Below, in pieces: positions 34,413 to 46,200 of a DNA stretch of 64,000 bases. Location: NCBI GenBank assembly GCA_017311315.1, contig CM029626.1, positions 11,934,106 through 11,998,105 of the forward strand. The letters run 5' to 3'. A program made the position numbers and the translations under genes. Every line of letters starts with the position of its first letter. Within the stretch, counting starts at the first letter, position 1. The DNA is from Dendrocalamus latiflorus. Its lineage: Eukaryota; Streptophyta; Magnoliopsida; Poales; Poaceae. The notes beneath the pieces were generated by a model that had not been told where the DNA came from, made no database searches, and saw only the letters and a program-made list of their open reading frames with translations.

Positions 34413-35576
34413 TCAGGACAGCTCGATCAAGTTCCCGCCTTCCCCGACGTCCCACGGCGCGGCAACGAAAGGGTTCCAGTGGCCACCGAGCCGCCCCTCC
34501 CTTTCCCCCACGCCGGCGCCGCCTTTGTCCTCGTCGAACGCCACCCACTCCGTCGTCACCACCGTGCTTGACGCTACTAGCCCCTCGCCCGCGGTGTCCT
34601 TCGCAACATCAGATTCCTTCGTCGTCTCTCCCGCCTCCTCATTAGCGTCGTCTTGGGCTGCGTCGTCCATGAGGAGCCTCTCGAGGTCGCGGACGTCCTC
34701 CTCCGGCACGCGCTGGAAGGCCGGCAGCCTGCGGGCGTTGACCACACCGAGCACGCGGCACAGCTCGAAGTACGACGACAGCTGCGCGCCCTGCTCCGCC
34801 GCCCTCCAGAGGACATTTACCCACGCCGCGGCGGCCGCCTTGACCAGCCGCGGCTTCGCCGGCCCGGGCACGCCGACGAGGAAACGCGCGATGCCGGTGC
34901 ATATTTCGCTGTGCACCTGGAAGATCTCGATGAGCGCGCAGTCCATGGCCTCCAGGACGAGGGGGGCCTCCATGCCGTCGCCGTATGGGCGGATTTGGAG
35001 GAGCAGCTCGAGCAGGAACTGCAGCTTCATTATTCGGTCGAGGCGGGAGGCGTGGTGGTCGGAGCCGTCGGCGTCGGCGTCGGCGTCGTCGCTGTCTATG
35101 TCTTCTTGCGCGGCGAAGAGGGAGCGGTAGTCGAGGAAGCGGAAGTAGGCGTGCACGAACGCGGAGAATGCCAGGGACCTGGCCGGCGGCGACGAGCGGT
35201 CGCGGAAGTCGGCGAGCTCGAAGGGGACGCGCCCGGCGCTCGCGGCGGGGGGCGCGAGGCCCGAGCGGAGGAGCAGCCCGTGCGCGATCATGAGCGCCTT
35301 GAGCGCCACGGCCCAGCACCGCGTCCGCCGCACGCGGCGCGCGAGCGCCCACATGATGGGCCTCACGAACGACGGCGACGTGCGCGCCCACGCGAACACC
35401 CTCGCCGCGCTCCGGTAGTCCATCCACCGGTCCTCGTGGCTCGTCGCGCGGATCACGGCCGCCTCAATCTCGCGGCGGTGCCATGTTCTCCGCGGCCGCA
35501 CGCGCGCCAGGAGCAGGCTCCTCCTGTCCTTCACGGCCGCGGCGGCCCGGCGCCACCACTGCCGCAAGGATGTCAT
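34413..35576 (-). CDS. ANTH-domain putative clathrin assembly protein (PICALM-like)
   Basis: A single-exon gene of 387 codons. I start at the ATG at 35576 because the open frame upstream has only GTG, and because the protein then begins MTSLRQWWRRAAAAVKDRRS, as ANTH proteins do. Residues 1-270 are the ANTH fold. VIRATSHEDRWMDYRSAARVFAWA and ALKALMIAHGLLL match the conserved helices that bind PI(4,5)P2 and recruit clathrin at the plasma membrane or trans-Golgi. The C-terminal tail is short and acidic and has an NPF motif (HWNPFVAAPWD). It resembles the short plant PICALM subgroup (At1g25240-like). GC content is high, as in many grass single-exon genes. No clear TATA box is seen upstream. It appears intact. 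Confidence 0.88.
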   Translation of the reverse strand: MTSLRQWWRRAAAAVKDRRSLLLARVRPRRTWHRREIEAAVIRATSHEDRWMDYRSAARVFAWARTSPSFVRPIMWALARRVRRTRCWAVALKALMIAHGLLLRSGLAPPAASAGRVPFELADFRDRSSPPARSLAFSAFVHAYFRFLDYRSLFAAQEDIDSDDADADADGSDHHASRLDRIMKLQFLLELLLQIRPYGDGMEAPLVLEAMDCALIEIFQVHSEICTGIARFLVGVPGPAKPRLVKAAAAAWVNVLWRAAEQGAQLSSYFELCRVLGVVNARRLPAFQRVPEEDVRDLERLLMDDAAQDDANEEAGETTKESDVAKDTAGEGLVASSTVVTTEWVAFDEDKGGAGVGEREGRLGGHWNPFVAAPWDVGEGGNLIELS

Positions 35577-37047
35577 CGCCGCGCCTGGCTCGGATCGACG
35601 GCCGGCGTCTTGCCGCCTGACGTGCGTTGTCACCGACCTCGACCGAGGCCGCGTGGAGAGGTCAAGGAGAGGATGGTCGCCAGCTCTTGGTCATGTCCTC
35701 AATCTGTTCATCTTTGCAGAGAATAGATCAATATTGCGATCGACTTGTGACTACTGGGAATGAAAACGAAATGTGCGACAAGAATGAGCAATGGTGGCAC
35801 GCATGGACAAGAAGAACGCGGAAATGGCAATCGTTAACGGCAGCCAGGCCAAGTTTACTAATTTTCTCTGGACCTCCAGTTGTCGTAAGAGAAATAGCAT
35901 TGGCGTTTTTAGCGATCCTTATTAGTGATGTGCTAAATACAGCAAATGAGCCCCGAACGTCTTGTATTTACAGTACATGCGAGCACTTAAATTAAGTTGT
36001 TTAACTAACTATCAGGTTTGAAAAGTGAGTCATCGCGATCTACATTAAAACCTTGCGTGCTCAATTGTTCGTTGCAGCTAATTATTTACCGGTTATCACA
36101 ATGTAAAGTAAGGGCAATTCATTTAGACACAGCATTTCTCTTGGAGCATTGCTTCATCCGTTGGGTCATGACTTCTGCTGCACCGCTCTATGAACGCTGC
36201 CACTGCCAGTGATCATCATTCATCAAGCAGCAGCAAACCAACCAACTTCTCTTGAATTCAAAGAAAATATATATCCGTCAAGCAGCCAACAGATAATCAC
36301 TCTCCCGATCGATCGACGCATGCACTTGACGAATCCGATCCTCGCTTTTGGCACCACACTACCATCAGCTGGCAACACACGTACGTACATTCGGAATTTG
36401 CCACAAGTACTGACCACTTACCAATGTCTTAATAATTCTGAGTTCCTAAACACAGCCAAAAGCCAAGGACAGACGACATATATAGTAGAGACGAGCCATG
36501 GAAAGGCCCCTGACCAGAAACCAATGCTTGCCTGCCTGCCTGCCAGCCCCACGAGCCCTGAATTCAATACGAGATGTGCAGAGCGGTGGCAGTAGTACTC
36601 CAATTACTGACCGATCGATCGGTGGTGACTCGACGCCAAGACCAAACCCGCACGGGAGCTAGCTGAGGCGTCCCAGCATCACTCACCACCTGAGAAAAAA
36701 AGCTTTGCTTGCTGTCGACGCGCGCGTGCGTGCATGCTGGGCTAGCCAGCGAGCTCTGCTCGTGGCAATCACTGTGGAAAAACGGTGCGCGTACGGCGTG
36801 GAGATCGAGCTTGACGACGGCATGAATGCGCGCCAACCAGGCCGTCGGTCGATCGGCATGCATGCATCATGCAAGAACGCGCTGCGGTGGCATCGACCAG
36901 GAGTTCGGGACGAATCCAATCTGACGTTCGTGGATGACGGGAGCTAGTTTGCTAACAGGTAAGGAGAGGAACTAGTATGATCTTGGAAGTTACTACTGCC
37001 ATATATATGTCAAGGATTTCGTTTCTTTTTCTGGCAAAGAACAAAAC
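35577..37047. other. Intergenic, no gene recognised
   Basis: Upstream region of the ANTH gene and beyond. The short ORFs have no domains and the plus-strand frame over 35577-35726 is a shadow of the ANTH gene. Confidence 0.4.
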
Positions 37048-37057
37048 CCAAGATATT

Positions 37058-37290
37058 GAGAGTGTTTAGACATCGCCTGGATGTTTTCTTCCTAACTATC
37101 ATCTATATTTATGACCCTTGGATTAGATATTAAAGTGTCCCTTGTTTTTGAAGGGGTAGATTTTTTCAAAAGGGAAAAGGCAGAATTCAAAGAGGAGGGA
37201 GAGAATTCATGGCCATTTGATCTCTAATCCAACAGTCCTAAATCTGGATAATAGTTAGGAAGAAAACATTTGGATGATGTTAAACAAAAT
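37058..37290. mobile_element. MULE-like MITE with 10-bp direct repeats
   Basis: The 233-bp element has inverted arms around GGATGTTTTCTTCCTAACTA and GGATAATAGTTAGGAAGAAA. CCAAGATATT lies at 37048-37057 and 37291-37300. A 9-10-bp duplication suggests a Mutator-like origin. Non-coding. Confidence 0.75.
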
Positions 37291-37300
37291 CCAAGATATT

Positions 37301-39831
37301 AATGAGCATATAAGATCCACTTTAACAAACTCATTAATTCATGACAATTGTTACAACACAAACCCTAAAGCTAAAGCACTGTGTATACGGCTAGTATTGG
37401 AGTATACTACAGTTTCTAACAACAGTTACAAGACACATGCGTTTCAACTATGCCATTATATGGACCTCACACTTCTGACATCGTCCATTTTCTTACCTCT
37501 CTGTTACAAAATAAATCAAAAGAAAAGGCGTCAATCGATATGCAGGTCAATCTGAAGTCTGAACTTTACAGCGTAACACCTACAATATTAATGTATAGAC
37601 TGTAGACACATTAAACAACAGTGCACAGAGCGAGCATATTCGTAGCCTCGTAGTGCAGCTCCAGTGCATATCACATGCAGCACATTCGCGGATACGCTTG
37701 CTTTCACGCATGTGCGCGCGCATGCATGAAATTTCTTCGAGCTGAGCTAGCAAAAGCCTTTGCTTAGCTTCTGCTGCGTCTGCATGCATCGCAAGTCACA
37801 CGCACAAGTGACATAGCTCAGTTTCACAGACATCTAAGCTTGGGTGGTGATCAGTTGAGCTTAAAAGTTTATAGCTGAAAACACTGTAGCTGGCTGAAAA
37901 AAACACTGTCGCTGACAGATACTTATTTAACATAATTAAATAGAAAAAATTTAAAAATATAAAAAAATATGTTAGCCCATTACGTATAGTACAAACAAAT
38001 ATGGGAAAAAAGAACCGACAAAAAAACTCAATAAAAAACCAAAAATTTAAAAAAAGATAAAATTTATAAATAGTAAAAAATAAATCAAAAGTCAAAAACG
38101 GAAGCCCAACGGATCGGGGCCAGCCAGGCCGAGCGTCTCAGAGCGCCTGCCTCGTTTCTGCTTGTACCATTCACCTGGTCTCTCTCACACAGTCTCACAC
38201 GCACGCATACACACGCGAGCACGCACGCAGACAGGAGCAGTAATGCCACTTTCTGCATATCTTTCAGTGCTACGAGTTAGGCTGATCTGGCACTGAAAAC
38301 CATGCATGCGTCCGCATCTGTTTCCATGCCCATTATTACTCTCTACAAAGCGTTTCATCATTTCGCTCGGAGACATTCGATGGAGAGAGAGAGGGAGTGT
38401 TGTGTTTGTGCGTGTTGTTTTGGACTACTGGTACCATTGCTGAACAGTAAGTGTGCCTGGGAGTTTTGAAAGTTCATCACTGGTGGGCTTTGTCCCTCCC
38501 TTATTTCAGCGCCCAGCAGTTCACTGTCCCCTCAGATTCTTCCAACACCGTCCCTGCTGGTTACAGATGTTCCTTTCCAACACTCAAAACCACTACCGAA
38601 GAGGCCATGGCGATCATGCCATGTGTCAAAAACGGTTAAGAGGCTACTTATGGTGAATCATGGATCAATCAAACGGTTAAGATTGCCTATTGCGGCGAAC
38701 CATGCAGTGTCTCAAACCTGTTTACGATTTTGTGTGTGTTAAGTGCGGTTCACGTTAGTTCGGATTATGTTTGAAGGTTTTATACAGAAAACAGGCTCCA
38801 ATCTATTGCCTAGCTCAGCATTCTTCTATAATCTACGATGATTAAATATTTCCAATTGCGTTTAACAACAACGAGGATTAAGTAATCTATAATACATGGC
38901 TTGCTGTCTACAGTAGATGCCAAAATATGACTTAGTCAAATAGCCTCCACATAAAACCCCGGTCAGAAAAACATATGCTCAAACCATCTTGGGCATCAAC
39001 CAACCCTGGTCGAAGATGTCTACGATCAAATACGTAGGACCAAACCTCTGACCGGGGAGTAAGTCTACTGTAACTAGCTACATGCGGTAGATAAAAGAAA
39101 ACATATGCCTTTGTCTTACTGACATAACTGTACATCCTTATCCTTTATCTCTGATAGTAACCATTCAAGAACCGCGGCATATGCAGATGGTTAGAACCGA
39201 CGAGGCGTCTCTTTACATATGCCAACTGCTACCCTTTCAACGCTATTTAAAGAGGGTATCAAACGACGACGGAGAGGACAAAAGCAAGGAGACTGCAAGA
39301 CATGACTCAATGGTAATCTCACTCATCCCATGCATATTCATCCTGAATGTTGTACATCCATTGTAATCTAGTACGAGAAAACAGAAGTAAGGTTGTTACT
39401 CTTTAGAGGAAGTCCGAACCTGTTTAAAACACCGTCTCCCATGCTTAATCCCTATGTTGTGTCTGTCGCATTAACTTCGTAAAATCGACAATAATTCGTC
39501 GACAAACAACTTATCACAAAGATGTCATGCATCAATCGATCCTTTCTCGGTGAGTACCTGACCTTTACGAGTGGCATCATCAACGCTCCAGTGCTTCAGT
39601 AATGTACGTTATTTCAAGAAAATCCAATGGGAAGCAAACAACCGAAAGATTCCAGGCACGTCACAATTAATTAGCTAGCTAGCCCCGCTTAGCTTTCCTG
39701 CAGCTCGATCAGAAGACTCAAAACACTAGCAGCATGCATCTAATTACACCACACCTCACCCTGCGCTGCCAACCCCGGCCGGCTCGTTGCATTGGTAAAA
39801 CAAGAAGCAATTCGATTGTAGACCAAGATAG
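37301..39831. other. Intergenic, no gene recognised
   Basis: AT-rich DNA with a CA-rich patch near 38180-38230. No domain, RNA gene or bounded transposon could be supported. Confidence 0.4.
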
Positions 39832-42804
39832 CTAGATGATGTCCATCCTAGCGTGTTGGCGCCGCCGCAAGCCGTCGACGTTTAGAGGCTCGTCGATGTT
39901 GTCGACCTCGGCTTCGCCGCCCTCGGTCACGACGACGGACACGTAGCTGCAGGCCACCTCGGAGCTCATGGAGGTCGGCGGCCTCGCTGCGCGGAACTTG
40001 TGGCGGCAGCTGAAGCAGGTGATCTGGAGCAGCGTGGCGTTGACCTGCCGCACGGCGTGCTCGCGAAGCGCGTGGGCGCGGCTCAGCTCCACCTGCGCCT
40101 GGTGCCGCATGCGCTTGGCGCTCGCCAGCTCCTGCTCGGCCAGCTCCGCCAGCCGCTTCGCCTGCGCGCGTGCCTCGTCCGCCGCCGCCTTCTCCGCCAT
40201 CGCCTGCCGCAGATGCTCCCGCGCGTCCTCCTTCGCCCTGCAGGCAGCGGTGAGAAACTCGCCGCCGGGCTTGGCCGCGTCGTCCCTGAACTCGCCACGG
40301 TTGTCGCCGCTGCAGAAGTCTATGGACAGCTGCAGCTGCATGGTGGCGTCGTTGGCCTGTGAGATGGCCGGCGGTGAGTGCGGCGCCGCGTAGCACGCCG
40401 CCATGCCCGTAGCGGCACCGGTGCTGCCGCTGGACGGCGGCATGAGCTGCAGCTCAAGGTTGTGCCCGCCGCCGCGGCGGTCGGACGGCGGTGTTCTCGG
40501 CGACGGCACCTGGTCCAACCGGTGGAACGCGGCGGCGGCAGTAGGGCTCGGCATAGCTGGGGCGCCGGGCCAGGCCACCGCGCTGATGACAATGTCGCTG
40601 GACGGGCTGGTGCTGGACGCGGTCCGCGACAGCGACACCGCCGGCGGGGCCTGCTGCTGCAACGACGAGGCGGCCCCCACGCCACACGCCGGTGACACGT
40701 CCGGCGCCGCCGCCGCCTGTGGCCGGCCGGCGTTGCACGTGTCCTGGTGCTCGATGAAGCTCTCCACCCTGTACATTGGACGCGCGCACCAAGTTAGCTA
40801 TAGAGCACTAGCTAATCACATCAGCAGGTACAACACTCCCGAGTCCCGACCAGTCAAACAGACAAACGAACAGTAGCATCATCACACGGAACGAAAGAAA
40901 GAACGTCTCAGTGCAGAGACCAAGGGTGCGCGCGCGAATGAACTGAAAGTCTGAAACTGGAGGTACCAAGAGCGAGCGAGCGAGAGAAACTTTATTGTAT
41001 GTGCGAGGAATTCACGTTGCTGCACGGGGGTCCAAATTAAAGGTTTGGATCTACATGCTCGTGTGTACTAGCAAGTGGCAGCAAAAACAAAACAAAAGTG
41101 CTAAACAGTATTTGACTATTTTGTGCACTTGGAACACTCAGATTTTTCTTCTATATATGTACTTAAAAAAATATGAGTACTTCGAACCACAAAAAAACAC
41201 TCGAATCATCTTTCTTCCACGTATTCACCCCCTCTAAAAACAATATGAGTGATCCGAACCACAAAAAACATTTGAACCCCTTTCTTTCATATATGAACCC
41301 AAAAAAATTGTAAATGTTCCGAATCATAACAAACATTCTTAGTGCTCCTTAAACACCACTTGAGTGTTTTTTGGACTCAGAGTACTAAGATTTTTTTCTC
41401 ATATATGAACATCTCCAAAAAGATATGAGTGCTTTGAACCATAAAAAACACTCGAATCTCTCTTCTCCTATGTATACACCTCTAAGAAAATGTGAGTACT
41501 TCAAAGCACAAAAAAAAAACACGAATCCCTCTTCTCTTATATATATACCCCTTTAAAAAATCTGAATACTCTAAACCTTAAAAAACTCTGGATTGCCTCT
41601 TAGACACCACCAAAACAAAATGCTACTGTGTGATCTGAGTAGCAGTATTGCAAAGGGGAGGGAGAACGAGACCGAGGGGAGAACGAGACCGAGACCAAGG
41701 AAAGGCAGCAGAAACAAATGCGCAAGTAAGCAAAGCAACAAACCGATACGTGCACACACACAGACACACGAAAGCGCGGCGTTTCCCTTGGGAATTGTGC
41801 TCTGATCCGCCCCCTCTTTTCCCTTAATGCCACAATAAAAACAAACATCCCAAAAGAGAGAGCTGGCCTCGCTGGCCGGCCGGCGCAGTGTGAGCCCCAG
41901 CCGTGCTCATACAAATCCTTTCAAGAAAATCCATCGGACTTTCTGTCCCGCATTTACGCGAATCGGATCAAGATCTTATAAAGAAAGCAAAGGAAAAGTT
42001 CGTGGTAGATTAGTAGCGATAGATTTTAGCATGGAGGACGAGGACGTCGAGGAGGAGTTCAGAGTTGTTAGGGGTGGTGGTGTTTACCGGGAGAAGACGC
42101 GGCCGCAGTCGCAGGAGTGGCCGCGGGTGCCGCAGGTCTTGAGGTGGGCCTTGTAATCGGAGTGGACGGCGTAGGCCTTGGAGCAGCGGGCGCAGGCCCA
42201 CTGGCGGTGGCCGCTGTGCTTGCGGCGGAAGTGCTTCTTGATGCCGACGAGGTCGCCGAGCGCGTGGGAGGGGTCGTGGTGCAGGCAGGACGGCTCCGGG
42301 CACACGAACACCCGCTTCCGCGCCGCCTCGCCGGCCTCCCGCTTCAGCAGCTTCCACGGCACCTTGTGCCGCCGCCGGTGCATCTGCAGGTTCTGGTCGC
42401 GCTGGAACCCCTGGTTGCAGATCTCGCACACGTACCGGTCCGACTCCAGCAGCGTCCGCGGCGACAGCGACACCACCTCCGCGTCCGGGTCTGCGCCCAG
42501 CCCCGCCGCGCCGATCGATGCATGCACCATGCCACCATCCCATGTTATTCACCGTTGCCGCGACACACACAACAACATTACATGCAACAAATCTTGGCAC
42601 CTACTACTTGCTACCATGTAATTGGATGCATTTGTATCGGCGTCTTTTAATAAGCAAGAAATTACCTGGTGTGCCGGCTGGCCGGCGCTTCTTCTTGGTC
42701 GTAGCGGCGGCCGCGGCAGCGGTGGCGATCTGCAGCGAACGGAACGACTCCGGCGTGGCCTCGTCCGGAGGCGGCCCGGCCGTCGGGGCGCAAGAGCCCA
42801 ACAT
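39832..42804 (-). CDS. INDETERMINATE-domain (IDD) C2H2 zinc-finger transcription factor, SGR5/LPA1-like
   Basis: Three exons with GT-AG introns, 42804-42666, 42490-42088 and 40768-39832 (stop TAG), give 492 residues in frame. A nuclear signal KKKRR is at residues 37-41. The ID domain follows, with fingers at C68/C71/H84/H88, C110/C115/H128 with H133 or H138, C146/C149/H162/C166 and C173/C175/H188/C192. The motifs SDRYVCEICNQGFQRDQNLQ and KVPWKLLKR are diagnostic. An LxLxL (EAR-like) LELQL is at 285-289. Residues 358-425 form an Ala/Glu/Arg-rich coiled coil, then CFSCRHKF, the C-terminal feature of the IDD14/15/16 clade. Arabidopsis SGR5 and rice LPA1 of this clade control shoot gravitropism and tiller or leaf angle. 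Which paralogue this is I cannot tell. It appears intact. Confidence 0.93.
41150..41595. repeat. Degenerate ~70-bp tandem repeat in IDD intron 2
   Basis: About six diverged units contain ATGAGTACTTCGAACCAC, AAAAAACACTCGAATC and a TCTTCTCATATATG-like stretch. The array lies inside the 1.3-kb second intron of the IDD gene (40769-42087). Confidence 0.7.
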
Positions 42805-42957
42805 GGCTACTGCCGCGCGCACGCTTGTTTCTTGATCTTGTTCTTGTATACCAATACTTAGCAAATTCTACGAACCAAGAACAGGAAAACTCCTCCTTTT
42901 TTCCCGTTCTTGTTCTGATCACGAGTTTACACGATGGAAACGGGATGGGATTGGATG

Positions 42958-42967
42958 TCTATATAGA
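42958..42967 (-). promoter_or_regulatory. TATA box of the IDD gene
   Basis: The self-complementary TCTATATAGA lies about 155 bp upstream of the start codon, with a GC-poor leader between. Upstream, 43040-43170 is rich in GGGAGGG/GAGAG tracts, as in many grass promoters. Confidence 0.6.
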
Positions 42968-44905
42968 GGGACGCCGAGGGAGAAGAGATCAATCAGATGG
43001 CCGGGAAGCATTAAATGAGAGAGGATGAGAGTATAATAATGGCAAGAGCTTGGAAGGAATTAAGGAGATGGAAAGGAGGGAGGGTGAGGGGAGGGGTCTT
43101 GGAGTTGGCTTTTGTGGGCTGCTACAGAGACAACACCAAAGGAGGGAGAGAGAGACAGGAGGCAGCTTTCCACCGGCTTTAGGTTTGGATGGTTTTTTTT
43201 GGTTGTAGCTTTGGTTTTTAGCTGATGTTTTTTTTAATTTCAGCTATTTACGATAGACAGTAAGTAAAGAAAAATAGTCTAATACGATTTTAGCTGGTAT
43301 ATCTGAACTCGGTACAGTGTCTACTATAAAAAATTAATTACTATAGTAGAAAGTGATAAGTAAAAGTCAAAGCAAATAAGACTCCAGCCAAAGGGTTTCT
43401 GTAGCAGTTTTCTTTGGGATTATATGGCGTGGTGTGGAATGAGAGAGAGCTAGACTTCTGGGGTTTGTCTTAATTGGCCTTGCACCTAGGACAGGAGGAG
43501 ATGGCTGGCTGGCATCTCAATAAATAAAGGGCTTTTTGGATGGATGAATGTATGTTTGGGTGGGAGGATTGGATGGAAGCTTGTAATTGTTGGCTAGCCT
43601 AGCTAAATCCACAAAATAACAAATGGTCAAAAAAATCAAGTGTAAAATAAAATAAAATTTAGTCGTAACAATTGTTCTTTTTGTTGCCATAGTTTGGGTT
43701 GAAAAACACTTTAGGTATTGGAGTTTAGTTAAGCAGTAAAAATCCCCGCAAGAGAATCGCTATATGTGAAAATGACTGGATCAAGTGATTCCACCGTGGT
43801 CCATGAGGAAGATGTCTGTTCTATACCTATATTAGAACTAAACTTACAGAAATTTTCGAGTCGAATCTATATAATAGACATGACATTTTATTTCTCTTAA
43901 TTAAATATTTTTGTCTCTTATTACTATGTCTGTTAGAGAAGATGAAAGTGATTGTGTGGTTACATTACTATAGCTTCGAGAATCTTTTTAGAACAATTGT
44001 TGTCATAGGTACTTCGGTGGGTAGTCAGTAGTCACTGTTGATTAGTTGTTTTTTTTTTAAAAAAAACATGTGTAGTTATGCAAACCATTCGATCTAGTGG
44101 GATATGATTTAATAGAATTGAAATAGAAGTATGAAATACATATAGGAAAGATTAATCAAGAGCAGAAGAAGTCACATAGCCAAACCGCAGAATATATTAG
44201 TACTTATTGTTACTTGATTACCCATTTAAGTCCTGTGTTTTTACTTACATCTCCTTACATAGAATTGAATCCAGTAATGCTCAACTAAATGTGAATTAGT
44301 AGGAGCAACTTAATTAATCCAATCTATTAAGATTCATGTTTGATACTAACAACACATGGTTTCTTGATACAGTTGAGTCCTTTCTGCTATTAGTTAATAC
44401 TCACGTAGTCACGTGTATTAACCGGGCAAGCAGCTCGTACGTACGTAGCCTTGGCCTCCTTCAGGTGGTGCCTCGTAACTGTAGATACACCGTACCATAA
44501 ATATTTTACGGGACAGTTCCTATTTGTCATGGTGTGTAAACAAATAGTAGATCGGGTTTGTGTTCTTTCATGATTAAATTACAGTTTTCTCATATCGTGA
44601 TTAGCACCTAAGATCCTACTATACCTTTGTCATTCTCCCAAAAATGATTCGAGCCCGCTAGGAGTTTAGCATATAGGAATGATTGATTTGGAAGCTTATG
44701 GAATTGATTAGTTGGATTGTTTGATGAACTAAAATAAGATATCGTCTGCCATGCCAGTGAATTAAGTACGTTGCAACCAACCTCCAAATGGAAGGTTTTC
44801 TTGGTGCTCGAGGTCGACTATGCTGTCTGGGGTTTTTTTTGGAGGCATATCTGGCTTCTATATGCATGATCCAAAAAAAAGAGTTGATAATATAGAATCG
44901 AGTAG
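42968..44905. other. IDD promoter region and AT-rich intergenic DNA
   Basis: GA-rich promoter-proximal DNA to about 43170, then AT-rich sequence with no gene, RNA or bounded transposon that I can support. Confidence 0.4.
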
Positions 44906-46200
44906 ATAGGAGTTCAAATTTAATTCAAGGCTTTTCAAATTTTTTCTTTGAGCGAAAACAAAACTGTTTACTTCAGTAACTATGGAAGTTATGAAGATCA
45001 GAGACGAATAATCATAAGGAAAAATTCAATCAAAACCAAGCAAAATACGCTTTGATAACTCCCGATGGTATGACCCCTACATATATGGCGGTCTGACCTC
45101 CATGAAGAGGGCGGTCTGACCACCAGACCGGCCAGACCTCTATTTCAATGATGACCAAACTGCTATGAATAATAAAATCAGGCAAATCTACAGTAACCCC
45201 GATTAGACCGTTGCTATAGAGTCGGTCAAATTGCTGCTACAGTGATTTCAGGATGAACAGTATTGTATCACATCAATTACATATGGGGGAAACCTAATAA
45301 CCCACACATAAATAGGTTTTACACGTTCACACACTTGCACGCTTTTCAAAGAGCGGCTTCCAAAGGCTCCATAAGCCCGATAAGATTTCAATCCATAAAG
45401 ACGTGACCTAAACCATTTAGGCTAGCGCCGCGGTTTTGCAAACCACCACTCAACTTGGTTTTGGACAATTTCCTAAATTGCCACCCGTCGGTCTTCATGA
45501 CGATGCGATACCCATGACTTATCACCAAGATCTTACACCTGTGCCGAGTCATTACTACTTGAAACGCCCAAGTCCCATGGCACACCAACATCACTTCACA
45601 GTCCATGATGCCCAACATTTTGCCGTCAAGATCATATGCCTGCTTTGAGAAATGTCAAACGCACAAGTCCATTTAGCACATCACATGCATGTATTGCCTC
45701 TTCACGAATCTTGTCTTTCTCCTGTGCTTCTCGGCTTGATATGTTGCTCCACCTAGACTTACGCGACACGCCATGGCCTGAGGACTCCTTTCGTAACCTC
45801 AGTCTCGTCGCTAGCCGCAACCATCATCAAAGCACCTACACACACCAAAGAACAAAGTAATCGATCCGAGCATAAATGGCATGCACTTGACTCTCCATTA
45901 GTAAACCAATGCATGAACAAACACCATGACTCACACATACATAGACTCCCCCATTACAACATGTTCATGGACTCACGCTGTGACTAACACCCAAACCAGA
46001 ATCAACAAAACGGACTTCATTGGGTGGTCTGACCGTGGCACACAAGCCGATCAGACAACCCAAATAGCTGCCGGTCAGACCGCTTGGGCCGGTCGGTTTG
46101 ATCGGTTTTCCAACATAGCACCAACTTAATTCACAAAATCAAAAGTTCAAACTCAAACAATGAATCAATACACGATCAATGTCAAATACTCATAACTGAC
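44906..46200 (-). mobile_element. Copia LTR copy (distal), truncated
   Basis: 44906-45265 aligns with 51575-51911, and 45266-45445 with about 52655-52835, so the 730 bp between them in the other LTR are missing here. The low end lacks about 33 bp, including the terminal TGTAAGATC. Palindromic GGTCTGACC/GGTCAGACC words recur (45095-45230 and 46020-46110). In element orientation this would be the 3' LTR. Confidence 0.6.

Noticed and set aside
34525..35726. Long plus-strand ORFs over the ANTH gene
   Set aside because: Shadows of the GC-rich coding strand; only the minus frame gives a conserved domain.
42010..42650. Plus- and other-frame ORFs over the IDD zinc-finger exon
   Set aside because: Shadows of exon 2, which alone encodes the ID domain with proper splice sites.
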